In this document: positions 56,455-64,000 of the stretch, in pieces
Layout: each line of letters starts with the position of its first letter
Position numbering within the stretch: position 1 is the first letter of the stretch
Made by a program: the position numbers and the translations under genes
Source: Campylobacter armoricus
GTDB lineage: Bacteria; Campylobacterota; Campylobacteria; Campylobacterales; Campylobacteraceae
Assembly: GCF_013372105.1 (NCBI RefSeq)
Contig: NZ_CP053825.1
Coordinates: forward strand, 1,578,613 to 1,642,612
Length of the DNA: 64,000 nucleotides
Direction of reading: 5' to 3'
The notes under the pieces: model-generated
The model's input: the letters and a program-made list of their open reading frames with translations, nothing else
Database searches by the model: none
What the model was told of the DNA's origin: nothing

Positions 56455-57641
56455 CAAATCTAAGTCTAACCTTTCGTCCTAAAACTCTTGATGAGATTTT
56501 AGGACAAGAAAACTTAATAGAAATTTTTAAAAAATTTATACAAGCTTCAAAACTCCCTCATAGTGTATTTTTTGGTCCAGCAGGATGTGGAAAAACTTCT
56601 TTTGCAAGAGCTGTGGCAAATGATTTTAAATTGGATTTTTATGAATTTGATGGGGGAAATTTTAAGCTTGAAGAGCTTAGAAAAATACTAAACAATTATG
56701 AAAATTCTTTATACAAACCTTTAATTTTTATCGATGAAATTCATAGGCTTTCAAAAACCCAACAAGAAATGCTTTTAGTGCCTTTAGAAAATCAAAAGTG
56801 CATTTTCATAGGTGCAAGCACTGAAAATCCTTATTTTACTTTAACTTCAGGCATAAGAAGCAGGACTATGCTTTTTGAATTTAAAGGTTTAGAGTGTAAA
56901 GACTTAGAAAAACTTGCCACAAAGGTGCAAGAAAAATTACAATGCAAAATCGATGATGATGCAAAAGATTTTTTAATCACTTCAAGTGCAAACGATGCAA
57001 GAAGTTTTTTAAATTTATGCGAGTTTGCTCTAACTTTAGATCAAACTCATATCAAGCTTGAAACTTTAAAAAAATTAAGAGCTAATGTTTTAAGCGATGG
57101 CACTTCAAGTAAAGATACGCATTATAAACTTGCAAGTTCTTTGATAAAAAGTCTAAGGGGAAGTGATGTGGATGCGAGTTTGTATTATCTTGCAAGATTG
57201 ATTGATGGGGGAGAAAGTGCTGATTTTATCGCTAGAAGATTAGTTATCTTTGCTAGTGAAGATATCTCTAATGCAAATCCACAAGCACTAAATTTAGCCA
57301 CAAGCACATTAATAGCTGTAAAAAATATAGGCTATCCTGAAGCTAGGATAATCTTAGCTCAATGTGTAGTTTTTTTAGCAAGTTCTCCTAAATCAAATTC
57401 AAGCTATCTAGCAATAAATTCTGCCCTAAATTATGTCCAAAACAACCCTGCTTTAAAAATCTTATCTCATCTTGATAACAATCACCCACAAAGAAAAAAC
57501 TATCTTTACCCACATGATTTTGGAGGCTGGGTAAAACAACAATACTTAGAAAAAAATTTAAGATTTTATCATAGCAAAGGTGTGGGTTTTGAAGCACAAC
57601 TAGATTTGTGGTTAAAAGATATGAAAAAACCTAAAGGCTAA
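56451..57641 (+). CDS. rarA: Replication-associated recombination protein RarA (MgsA)
   Basis: A 396-residue clamp-loader-like AAA ATPase acting at stalled replication forks. Walker A GPAGCGKTSFARA is near residue 42, Walker B LIFIDEIHRL near 95, sensor GASTENPYFTL near 122. The C-terminal tetramerisation part contains ARLIDGGESADFIARR and YPEARIILAQCVVFLA. It overlaps the DUF945 gene by four bases. It is the last gene before tRNA-Val. Confidence 0.93.
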   Translation: MTNLSLTFRPKTLDEILGQENLIEIFKKFIQASKLPHSVFFGPAGCGKTSFARAVANDFKLDFYEFDGGNFKLEELRKILNNYENSLYKPLIFIDEIHRLSKTQQEMLLVPLENQKCIFIGASTENPYFTLTSGIRSRTMLFEFKGLECKDLEKLATKVQEKLQCKIDDDAKDFLITSSANDARSFLNLCEFALTLDQTHIKLETLKKLRANVLSDGTSSKDTHYKLASSLIKSLRGSDVDASLYYLARLIDGGESADFIARRLVIFASEDISNANPQALNLATSTLIAVKNIGYPEARIILAQCVVFLASSPKSNSSYLAINSALNYVQNNPALKILSHLDNNHPQRKNYLYPHDFGGWVKQQYLEKNLRFYHSKGVGFEAQLDLWLKDMKKPKG

Positions 57642-57688
57642 ATTTAAGCACAATGTAAAAATATTTTTATATAATTTTTGTTTTTTAA

Positions 57689-57764
57689 GGTTCCGTAGCT
57701 CAGTTGGTAGAGCACCACCTTGACATGGTGGTGGTCGTTGGTTCAAGTCCAATCGGAGCCACCA
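57689..57764 (+). tRNA. tRNA-Val (anticodon GAC)
   Basis: A 76-base plus-strand tRNA including encoded CCA. Acceptor GGTTCCG pairs with CGGAGCC (one wobble), D-arm GCTCAGTTGGTAGAGC, anticodon loop TTGACAT, T-arm GTTGGTTCAAGTCCAAT. It is followed at once by six Ts, a terminator tail. tRNA 3' ends are common integration sites, and the restriction-modification gene lies just beyond, but no duplicated 3' end was found. Confidence 0.95.
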
Positions 57765-58306
57765 TTTTTTATTTCTTTCGATTTTAAAAAAACTTTAAAT
57801 ATTGCATTCACATAAAAATATTCCATAAATATTTCTATAAAGCACAAGAAAAAGTGAGAAGAAAAAAAATTTAAGATATTATAATTAATATTGATTTGAT
57901 AGTTCTTTAAGTAAGGTTATAAAATTACTTATACCCAAAACTATATATTGGTTTTCAAAAAAACTTTACATACTAGCGATCTGCTTTTTTAATTTATAGT
58001 AAGACAATATACTATAATTTTATATAGGCTTTATTTTATTAAAGAAATACTACAATAGTTTTATTAATCCAAATCTGCTGTCTAATTTAAGTAATTTATT
58101 ATTGTAATGTTGCTTATTAAATTTCAAAATAGAATCATATATATTAACTATTAAGTCTTGTTTTACTAGAATATCCATAATTAAAACAATGAAAATGATA
58201 AATGGCAAAAAATAACCATTTTAAAAAATAAAAAACAATGTTTTAATATAATAATTAACATAATAAATTTTATAATCAAAAGCTATCAAAAATAAAAAGG
58301 AATATA
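57765..58306. other. AT-rich non-coding stretch before the restriction-modification gene
   Basis: A 542-base stretch with no convincing gene on the plus strand. The final 20 bases hold the AAAAGGA ribosome-binding site of the type IIG gene. A minus-strand ORF of about 50 codons (58050-58208) is described separately. No repeat of the tRNA-Val end, no transposase and no obvious structured RNA were seen. Confidence 0.5.
58050..58208 (-). CDS. Possible small membrane protein or remnant
   Basis: On the minus strand a frame from TTG 58206-58208 reads MPFIIFIVLIMDILVKQD and continues to KLLKLDSRFGLIKLL (52 codons); an internal ATG (58176-58178) gives 42. This is one membrane-like segment and a basic, Lys/Asn/Leu-rich tail. 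There is no clear ribosome-binding site and an unusual start, so it may be a relic or chance. I do not recognise it. Confidence 0.25.
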   Translation of the reverse strand: MPFIIFIVLIMDILVKQDLIVNIYDSILKFNKQHYNNKLLKLDSRFGLIKLL

Positions 58307-61300
58307 ATGTATGATTTTTCATCTTTAAATGAAAGTAATAAGAAAATATATAATGATTTTTTAATTAACATTTGTTCTGATAATTCACCTCTCAATCAAA
58401 ATGGTAGTGAAATAGATTTGGGATATATTTTTGAAAATGAGATTAATAAATTGCTAAGAGATTTGAATTTTACAAATAATTATGAATTTTTTAACCATGA
58501 AAAAACAAATATGTATGGCAGGACTGATTTTCAATACGGTAATACTATAATTGAGTATAAAAAATATGGCTTACTAAAGAAAAAAATTAAATCAAAAACA
58601 TCTAATATAAATACCGAACAATATCAAACGCAAAACTATTTAAAAGATCCAAAATTTAGTGGTTTTAAAATGTATGGTTTTTTATTTGACGGAGTATATA
58701 TATACATATATACCAAAGATGAAAACAATGCTATAACCTACGATGCTACAAATAGCGGAAAACTTACAAGAAAAAACTTAGATATTTTAATAAAAACTCT
58801 TTTTGGTTCGGGTATTATCCATATTTCACCTACAAATTTAAAAAGAGATTTTGGAATAGTTAGTGCCACTACAAATCAAATTTTAGACAACGATGAAGTA
58901 AGAAATTTAGCAAAATATCTTTTTACAATTTTAAAAGATGAAAGCAAATTAAATTCACGCACTTTATTACTTTATAGCGAATGGGAAAAACTATTTCGCT
59001 TGGCTGAAAACGATAACGGGCAGCATCAAGATATAATTGATAGGCGAGAAATTTTTAGTAAAATATTTGATGAGCTTATAGAAAAAGATAGCGAATATAA
59101 AGCCTTTTTTGCACTTCACACCACGCTTAGTATTATTATCAAATTGCTTTTAGTTCGTATTGTTAATGATATGCCAAAAATTATTTCTCCGCTTGATTTA
59201 GATGAACTTTATCAAACAAGTAACTTAAAAAAGATACAAGAGTTTTTTACAAAAATGGAACAAGGAAACTATTTTAATAAAATAGGTATTATAAATTTAA
59301 CCGATAATGACTTCTTTTCTTGGTATGTGAAAGAGAGTTTTACAACACAATTAAAAGAAATAATGCAAAAGTTAATCTTTAAAATTTGCTCGTATGAAAA
59401 TATCTATATAGCTAAAAATACCGCTATGCTTGATATGTTTAAGGAGCTTTATTTAAACTTTATACCAAAAGTAGTTCGCCATAGTTTTGGTGAGTATTAC
59501 ACGCCATATTGGTTAGCTGAGCGAACGCTACTATCAGCTACAAATGGTGATAAAAATTTAAAAAAGCGGAGCTTTATTGATCCAAATTGTGGCAGTGGAA
59601 CATTTTTATCAGTGTTTTTTAATCATAAATATAAGGATTTAAAAGATAAAATTGATTTTAAAGAGTATGTAAAAGATATAGTAGGCGTTGATATAAATCC
59701 TATTGCCGTGTTAATGGCAAGAGCAAATGTGTTAATATCAGGACTTAAAAAATGCAACTTCAATCTAAACGAAAAATATGAAATACCAGTATATTTAGCA
59801 GATAGTCTTTATGTGCCAAATTTAATAGAAATTGATAAAGTGCCTTGTTTTAATTATGAACTTTATACGACAGGACTTCAAAGGGCTTTTGATATAAACT
59901 CCATAAAGATAACCTTACCAAAAGAGTTAGTTTTAATGCCAAATTTTATGGATATTATAAATGAAGTTGAAAAGCATATTATAAGGTTAGATGAAAAAGG
60001 GGCTTTAAAAGTTTTTGAAAATGCTTATACCCCTATCAAAGAAAGCAAAGAATTAAATGCTAAGATAAAGGAAAATATCGCAAATTTAATCAAATTTGAA
60101 AAAGAAAAACTAAACTCTATATGGCTAAAAATATTTTCAAACTATTTTAGAGTAGCAAGTTATGAGAAATTTGACTATATTATAGGTAATCCTGCTTGGG
60201 TGCAGTGGTCGGTATTGCCTGAAAATTATAGAGCTAATATAAAACAAAATATGCGTATAGAAGGACTTTTTTCTAATGATAGAAATGTAGGTGGAAATAA
60301 TCTAAATATATGTGCCTTAATAGCAAATAAGTGCTGTGAACGATGGTTAAACGATAATGGAACATTTTGTTTTTTAATGCCAAAATCAATTTTATTTAAT
60401 AAATCATTTGAGGGATTTAGAAATTTAAAAATAAATGGTGATGAACAATTATATTTTAACGAATTTATAGATTTTAGCAATAAAAATACAGGTGAAATAT
60501 TTGAAGGTGTTGGAATTGATTTTTGTGCATTTAAAATCTCTAAAAATCCTTTAAAAGACAAAACTGTAGTACCATTGTTAAGCTATATTAAAAAAAACAA
60601 TAATATTTATATAACACATAATGATGATTGGCAAAAAGCAAAAAAAAGTTTTGAAGAGCATAATAATTTTGCTATTACATTAAACACGGAACTAAATAAT
60701 AATTTTTTGATAGTAAAACATTTATCAAGAGCTAAATATCTACAAAGTTTAATTGGAAAATGTGAATATCAATTCAGAAAAGGCGTTAGTGTACCATATC
60801 AAATGAGAGTTGAATTTAAAGGGTTAAGAAATAAAAAAATAGGTATTTTTCACCCTTATACTAAACACGGTAATAAATTAAAAGTTGATAAAAATAAAAC
60901 AATAGAACTGGAATTAAAATATATAAAACCTTTTATAACCGCACCTATGCTTAAAAATAACGGATTTCATTGGGAAAACTCTTACGCTATTTGCCCTTAT
61001 GCAATTAATTCAAAAAAACCTTTGTCAAAAGATGAGCTTAAAAAATTAGCACCACTTATTTATCATTATTTAGATAGCATAGACGATGAACTCGGAGGCG
61101 GAAGTAGATTTAACAAAAGGGTACAAAGCTTTAATGAAAACTATGGTATTTTACGGATGGGAAGTTATGTTTGGGGTAATCAATTTGTTTGCATCCGCGA
61201 TAATACTTGTCTAGCACCAAATCACATAAATACCATAAATACTGATTGGAATAGGAGTATAATACCTTTATTTGATAACCATATAAGTTATATCAGCGAA

Positions 61301-61459
61301 ACAACTGATAATAACGGAAAAACAAAATATATAAGCTTTCATGAAGCACAATATATATTAAAAAAACTAAAAAATAAAGCAGTAAATGAAATAATTATAA
61401 ACTCACAAGATAGCAGAAGTATATCATCAAGATTGCCAATAAAAATTGAAAAATATTAG
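58307..61459 (+). CDS. Type IIG restriction-modification enzyme (Eco57I-like)
   Basis: A 1050-residue single-chain enzyme. An N-terminal nuclease-like region has GRTDFQYGNTIIEYKK (Asp74, Glu83-x-Lys85, a PD-(D/E)xK pattern). The central adenine methyltransferase has SAM motif I FIDPNCGSGTF (about residues 423-433) and catalytic NPAW (628-631; consensus NPPY/F/W, with Ala in the third place swapped from Pro). The last 300 or so residues are probably the target-recognition domain. It presumably cuts and methylates a short asymmetric site, unknown. AAAAGGA precedes the ATG. It stands alone in AT-rich flanks beside tRNA-Val, suggesting acquisition. No homopolymeric G tract occurs in it. Confidence 0.8.
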   Translation: MYDFSSLNESNKKIYNDFLINICSDNSPLNQNGSEIDLGYIFENEINKLLRDLNFTNNYEFFNHEKTNMYGRTDFQYGNTIIEYKKYGLLKKKIKSKTSNINTEQYQTQNYLKDPKFSGFKMYGFLFDGVYIYIYTKDENNAITYDATNSGKLTRKNLDILIKTLFGSGIIHISPTNLKRDFGIVSATTNQILDNDEVRNLAKYLFTILKDESKLNSRTLLLYSEWEKLFRLAENDNGQHQDIIDRREIFSKIFDELIEKDSEYKAFFALHTTLSIIIKLLLVRIVNDMPKIISPLDLDELYQTSNLKKIQEFFTKMEQGNYFNKIGIINLTDNDFFSWYVKESFTTQLKEIMQKLIFKICSYENIYIAKNTAMLDMFKELYLNFIPKVVRHSFGEYYTPYWLAERTLLSATNGDKNLKKRSFIDPNCGSGTFLSVFFNHKYKDLKDKIDFKEYVKDIVGVDINPIAVLMARANVLISGLKKCNFNLNEKYEIPVYLADSLYVPNLIEIDKVPCFNYELYTTGLQRAFDINSIKITLPKELVLMPNFMDIINEVEKHIIRLDEKGALKVFENAYTPIKESKELNAKIKENIANLIKFEKEKLNSIWLKIFSNYFRVASYEKFDYIIGNPAWVQWSVLPENYRANIKQNMRIEGLFSNDRNVGGNNLNICALIANKCCERWLNDNGTFCFLMPKSILFNKSFEGFRNLKINGDEQLYFNEFIDFSNKNTGEIFEGVGIDFCAFKISKNPLKDKTVVPLLSYIKKNNNIYITHNDDWQKAKKSFEEHNNFAITLNTELNNNFLIVKHLSRAKYLQSLIGKCEYQFRKGVSVPYQMRVEFKGLRNKKIGIFHPYTKHGNKLKVDKNKTIELELKYIKPFITAPMLKNNGFHWENSYAICPYAINSKKPLSKDELKKLAPLIYHYLDSIDDELGGGSRFNKRVQSFNENYGILRMGSYVWGNQFVCIRDNTCLAPNHINTINTDWNRSIIPLFDNHISYISETTDNNGKTKYISFHEAQYILKKLKNKAVNEIIINSQDSRSISSRLPIKIEKY

Positions 61460-62030
61460 GAATTTATATGACTTGATATTTTTAAATAAAATAAATTAAA
61501 ATCTTATTTAAGATCTCTTTTATAACTTAATATGTTCAAAGTTATACCTATATTATTTTGATAATGTATATAAATTAGAGCTTATCTATTTTATAAAATA
61601 ATCACTTCTTAAATTTATTATCTAATAAATTACTATTCATTTGTTGAGCAAAATCATGATATTTATTTTGTAAAATTATAATAAAAATACATAAGATAAT
61701 TATTTAAATATTTTTAGGTATACATAAAAAATTACAAATCATAAATTAAAATAATCTCAAAAAAAATCATTTTTTTCTATGAGCCTCGCAGAGAATATTT
61801 TGCTATTTATATTTATGTGAAATAAAATCAAAAAATATTGTAAATTTTATTATCAAATATAATCAAAACTTTCAAAGAAATTAGCTTCAATAATTTTTAG
61901 ATTATTATAAGAAAAATAAAAATTATCCAATACAAACATTATTAATTTTATTTGAGAAATAGTGGAAGGACTAAAACCTTCCACTATTATTTTAACACTT
62001 TTTATTTTTAAAATTCAATTGGAGATATTT
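61460..62030. other. AT-rich non-coding stretch after the restriction-modification gene
   Basis: A 571-base stretch with no supported gene. A minus-strand open frame ending at 61602-61604 (tail NKYHDFAQQMNSNLLDNKFKK) has no usable start codon and may be a gene relic. The hairpin at 61958-61988 closes the stretch. No transposase or direct repeat was found. Confidence 0.5.
61958..61988 (-). terminator. Terminator of DUF305 gene
   Basis: Perfect 12-bp stem AATAGTGGAAGG (61958-61969) with 61977-61988, seven-base loop, about 40 bases beyond the stop of the minus-strand DUF305 gene. One of the strongest hairpins in the window. Confidence 0.7.
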
Positions 62031-62651
62031 TTACATATATTTTAATAAATTCGTAAATTCTTGAATTTCTTTTTCTTGATCTAAGATTATTTTTTTCGCA
62101 ATATCAGTAATAGTTTTGTCTTTAGAGTAAAATAAAATTTGTTTAGAAGCATCTACTGCACCTTGATGATGAGCGATCATACCTTCTAAAAAATCTTTGT
62201 TGATATTTTTGCTTTCTTTAACAGCACCCATTAAAAGCATCATTTTTTGCATTAGTTCTTTTTCTTCTTGAACGAATTTTTTATAAGTTTCTTCATCAAT
62301 TTGAGTTTTTGTATAAAGATTTTTATCTAAAATTTCTTGAAATTCTTGAATTTCTTTTTCTTGAGCATTGATAATATTTTGAGCGATTTTTTTCATCTCT
62401 TCACTTTTAGTATGCTCTAATAAAAGTTTAGATGAGTCAATAGCACCTTGATGATGTGGAATCATATTAGCTAAAAAATCTCTTTCTATATCATTACTTT
62501 GCACTAAAGGATTTTTCATCATAGGTTCATGCATACTTGCCATAATTTGAGCTGAAATATTTCCAGAAGCTCCATGATGAGCATGATGAGAATTTACAGC
62601 AAATAAAGCACTAGCCAAAACTAAACTTGAAACTATAATTTTTATTTTCAT
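62031..62651 (-). CDS. Periplasmic DUF305 protein with two copies of the domain
   Basis: A 206-residue exported protein. The signal peptide MKIKIIVSSLVLASALFA is followed by a His-rich mature start (SHHAHHG). Two DUF305/ferritin-like repeats each carry the motif: MIPHHQGAIDSSKLLLEH (about residues 68-85) and MIAHHQGAVDASKQILFY (about 158-175), with EKEIQEF following both. His/Met-rich DUF305 proteins are often linked to copper handling, so a metal role is likely but unproven. It is monocistronic and diverges from the next gene. Confidence 0.8.
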   Translation of the reverse strand: MKIKIIVSSLVLASALFAVNSHHAHHGASGNISAQIMASMHEPMMKNPLVQSNDIERDFLANMIPHHQGAIDSSKLLLEHTKSEEMKKIAQNIINAQEKEIQEFQEILDKNLYTKTQIDEETYKKFVQEEKELMQKMMLLMGAVKESKNINKDFLEGMIAHHQGAVDASKQILFYSKDKTITDIAKKIILDQEKEIQEFTNLLKYM

Positions 62652-62773
62652 TTTTTTTCCTTGAACTTTTAATTTAAAATCAAAAATATATAAAAATATT
62701 GCAAACTAAAATTAACTAAAAAATTAAATATTTTTTTGTTATAATTTATTTAAAAAATATATAAGGATAAAAA

Positions 62774-63406
62774 ATGCTTAAAGAACTACTTGAAATAAAA
62801 AAAGAAATGGAACCTATAATTCATGATTGTTCAGTAAAAATTCAAGTAGCTGCAAGAGAAGTAATCGTAAGAAAAAGAGAATATGAAATTTATGGTCCTA
62901 TGATAGATAGAGTATATCTTGATAATGCCATTTATATTAAAATTTTCGGTAGTGGGCGTGATACAAAAAGTACTAAAATAGATATTAAAAATGGTCTTTA
63001 TATGGTGTATGTAGCTCCTGATAAACCAACCAACCAAGAAATCATGAATAAACTAAAAATAGCATTTGAAAGTATAGATAATAAATTTATTTCAAGGATT
63101 TTAGAACTCAATAGAAGAATGAAAGAAGTTCTTAATAAAACTCAAGCAACTTTAGCAAAAGCTTCAAATATGAATGTAGTAATAGAAACAAATTTAGGTG
63201 AAGCTACTGCTACTCATAAATTTGTAATTACCATCAAATATTTAAAAGATAATCAAAAATTAGAAATGAAAAATTCAAAATCTGCAGGTAGTTTTAGAGA
63301 TACTAAAAATCAAATTAATTTAGTAGTTGATAAAAATACTGATTCAGCAATATGTGAAAAACTTTTACATGATGTTGAAGTTTATTTTATAGGTAGTGGA
63401 AAATAA
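62774..63406 (+). CDS. Hypothetical protein, 210 aa
   Basis: A 210-residue soluble protein without signal or membrane segment. Helical ends (MLKELLEIKKEMEPIIHD and RILELNRRMKEVLNKTQATL) flank two beta-rich regions (IDRVYLDNAIYIKIFGSG, KFVITIKYLKDNQKLEM). KIFGSGRDTKSTKIDIKNG and SAGSFRDTKNQINLVVD look like an internally duplicated unit, suggesting two related domains. I do not recognise a family. AAGGA lies before the ATG. It converges with ruvC, the two stops being adjacent. Confidence 0.7.
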   Translation: MLKELLEIKKEMEPIIHDCSVKIQVAAREVIVRKREYEIYGPMIDRVYLDNAIYIKIFGSGRDTKSTKIDIKNGLYMVYVAPDKPTNQEIMNKLKIAFESIDNKFISRILELNRRMKEVLNKTQATLAKASNMNVVIETNLGEATATHKFVITIKYLKDNQKLEMKNSKSAGSFRDTKNQINLVVDKNTDSAICEKLLHDVEVYFIGSGK

Positions 63407-63892
63407 CTAGCGTTTAATCTTTAAATTTGATGAATGTGTTAAAGCTACTGCTATAGCATCTGTTATATCAAGTGGTTTGATATCTTTTGAAATTCCTAAT
63501 AATCTTTTTACCATAAAAGCTACTTGCTCTTTAGTAGCTTTTGCTTTTCCAGTTACTGTTTTTTTAACTTGCAAAGGAGTATATTCTGCAAATTCTCCAT
63601 GAAGTTGTAAAATTTTTAAACTTAAAGCTCCGCGAAACTGAGCTAATTTTAAAACTGTTTTTGGATTATATGCAAAAAATATATCTTCTATAGCTACCTC
63701 ATCAAAGTGATGATTTTTAAAAATTAAATCAAGTCCTTCACATAATTCTGTAATTTGATATTGTAAATCATTGGGTTTAATTTTTATAAGTCCTGCTTCT
63801 ATGAGTTGATTTTTATTATTTATTTTTTCTATAATAGCATATCCACAATACCTAGAACCAGGATCTATTCCTAAAACTTTCAATATTTCCAC
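63407..63892 (-). CDS. ruvC: Crossover junction endodeoxyribonuclease RuvC
   Basis: Holliday-junction resolvase acting with RuvAB. The 161-residue RNase H-fold protein has its catalytic acidic residues in [14 protein letters not shown] (Asp10), [11 protein letters not shown] (Glu) and [14 protein letters not shown] (two Asp). The DNA-binding basic stretch [15 protein letters not shown] is present. The start ATG is 63890-63892. It is the last complete gene of the window; the remaining 108 bases upstream hold no gene. Confidence 0.95.
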   Translation of the reverse strand: MEILKVLGIDPGSRYCGYAIIEKINNKNQLIEAGLIKIKPNDLQYQITELCEGLDLIFKNHHFDEVAIEDIFFAYNPKTVLKLAQFRGALSLKILQLHGEFAEYTPLQVKKTVTGKAKATKEQVAFMVKRLLGISKDIKPLDITDAIAVALTHSSNLKIKR

Positions 63893-64000
63893 TCACTTCT
63901 TCACATAGGTGTGAAATTTTTTATGTGAATAATTTTACCCATATTTTATAAAAAACAAGCTAGAATTTTAATTATTAAAAATTAATCTAAGAAAAGAATA

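Noticed and set aside
57740..62030. Attachment-site duplication of the tRNA-Val 3' end around the restriction-modification gene
   Set aside because: I scanned the downstream spacer for the GGTTCAAGTCCAAT or CGGAGCCACCA strings and found none, so integration at this tRNA is not shown.
1..64000. CRISPR array, insertion sequences, prophage or rRNA operon
   Set aside because: No regularly spaced repeats, transposase or integrase frames, phage structural genes or rRNA sequence were seen in the window.

Overview
This window reads as chromosomal DNA of a Campylobacter, most probably the C. lari group. The DNA is very AT-rich. It carries a CmeRABC efflux locus, a pseudopilin-tsaD-pgp1-dxr-cdsA-NFACT-mobA-pldA block, a group-A-type Tlp chemoreceptor and long homopolymeric G tracts inside reading frames, all familiar from Campylobacter. 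The genus call is firm; the group call is inference from gene content and gene order recalled from memory.

Layout. 1-7.0 kb, minus strand: purB, nrdA, an OPT transporter, uppP and the start of thrS. 7.0-18.2 kb: an RluA-type pseudouridine synthase followed by a G9-tract family 9 glycosyltransferase, a convergent radical SAM gene, a 36-residue membrane peptide, rlmN and a phosphorylase-like gene; then on the plus strand rsmA, rnj, a G10-tract multi-pass membrane protein, rluB, rpsT and prfA. 18.4-22.1 kb: a G9-tract autotransporter with a second, inverted G9 tract in its upstream region. 22.2-28.6 kb, minus strand: a tightly overlapping operon (pseudopilin, tsaD, pgp1, dxr, cdsA, small coiled-coil protein, NFACT protein). 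28.6-30.6 kb, plus strand: mobA, pldA and an unknown gene. 30.6-34.2 kb: an antiporter-like protein, ilvD and four tRNA genes (Ser, Cys, Leu, Gly). 34.4-43.2 kb: a chemoreceptor, a PepSY-like protein, an AAA ATPase/lipoprotein/yajQ/dehydrogenase/ATP-grasp operon, a LysE exporter and rpsU. 43.4-51.2 kb: ccoG, cmeR and cmeABC with a candidate CmeR operator. 51.1-55.2 kb: a truncated porin and a small secreted peptide, a HemN-like enzyme, hemJ, lspA and glmM. 55.3-57.8 kb: a DUF945 protein, rarA and tRNA-Val. 57.8-62.0 kb: a solitary type IIG restriction-modification gene in AT-rich flanks. 62.0-64 kb: a DUF305 protein, an unknown gene and ruvC.

Most genes are housekeeping. The accessory content is concentrated in three predicted phase-variable surface-related genes (glycosyltransferase, membrane protein, autotransporter), all in the in-frame ON length in this sequence, and in the restriction-modification island next to tRNA-Val. 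No CRISPR array, insertion sequence, prophage or rRNA operon was seen. The most unusual points are the inverted second G9 tract with a matching 20-base arm upstream of the autotransporter, the G-tract gene inserted between rnj and rluB, and the decayed porin next to cmeC.
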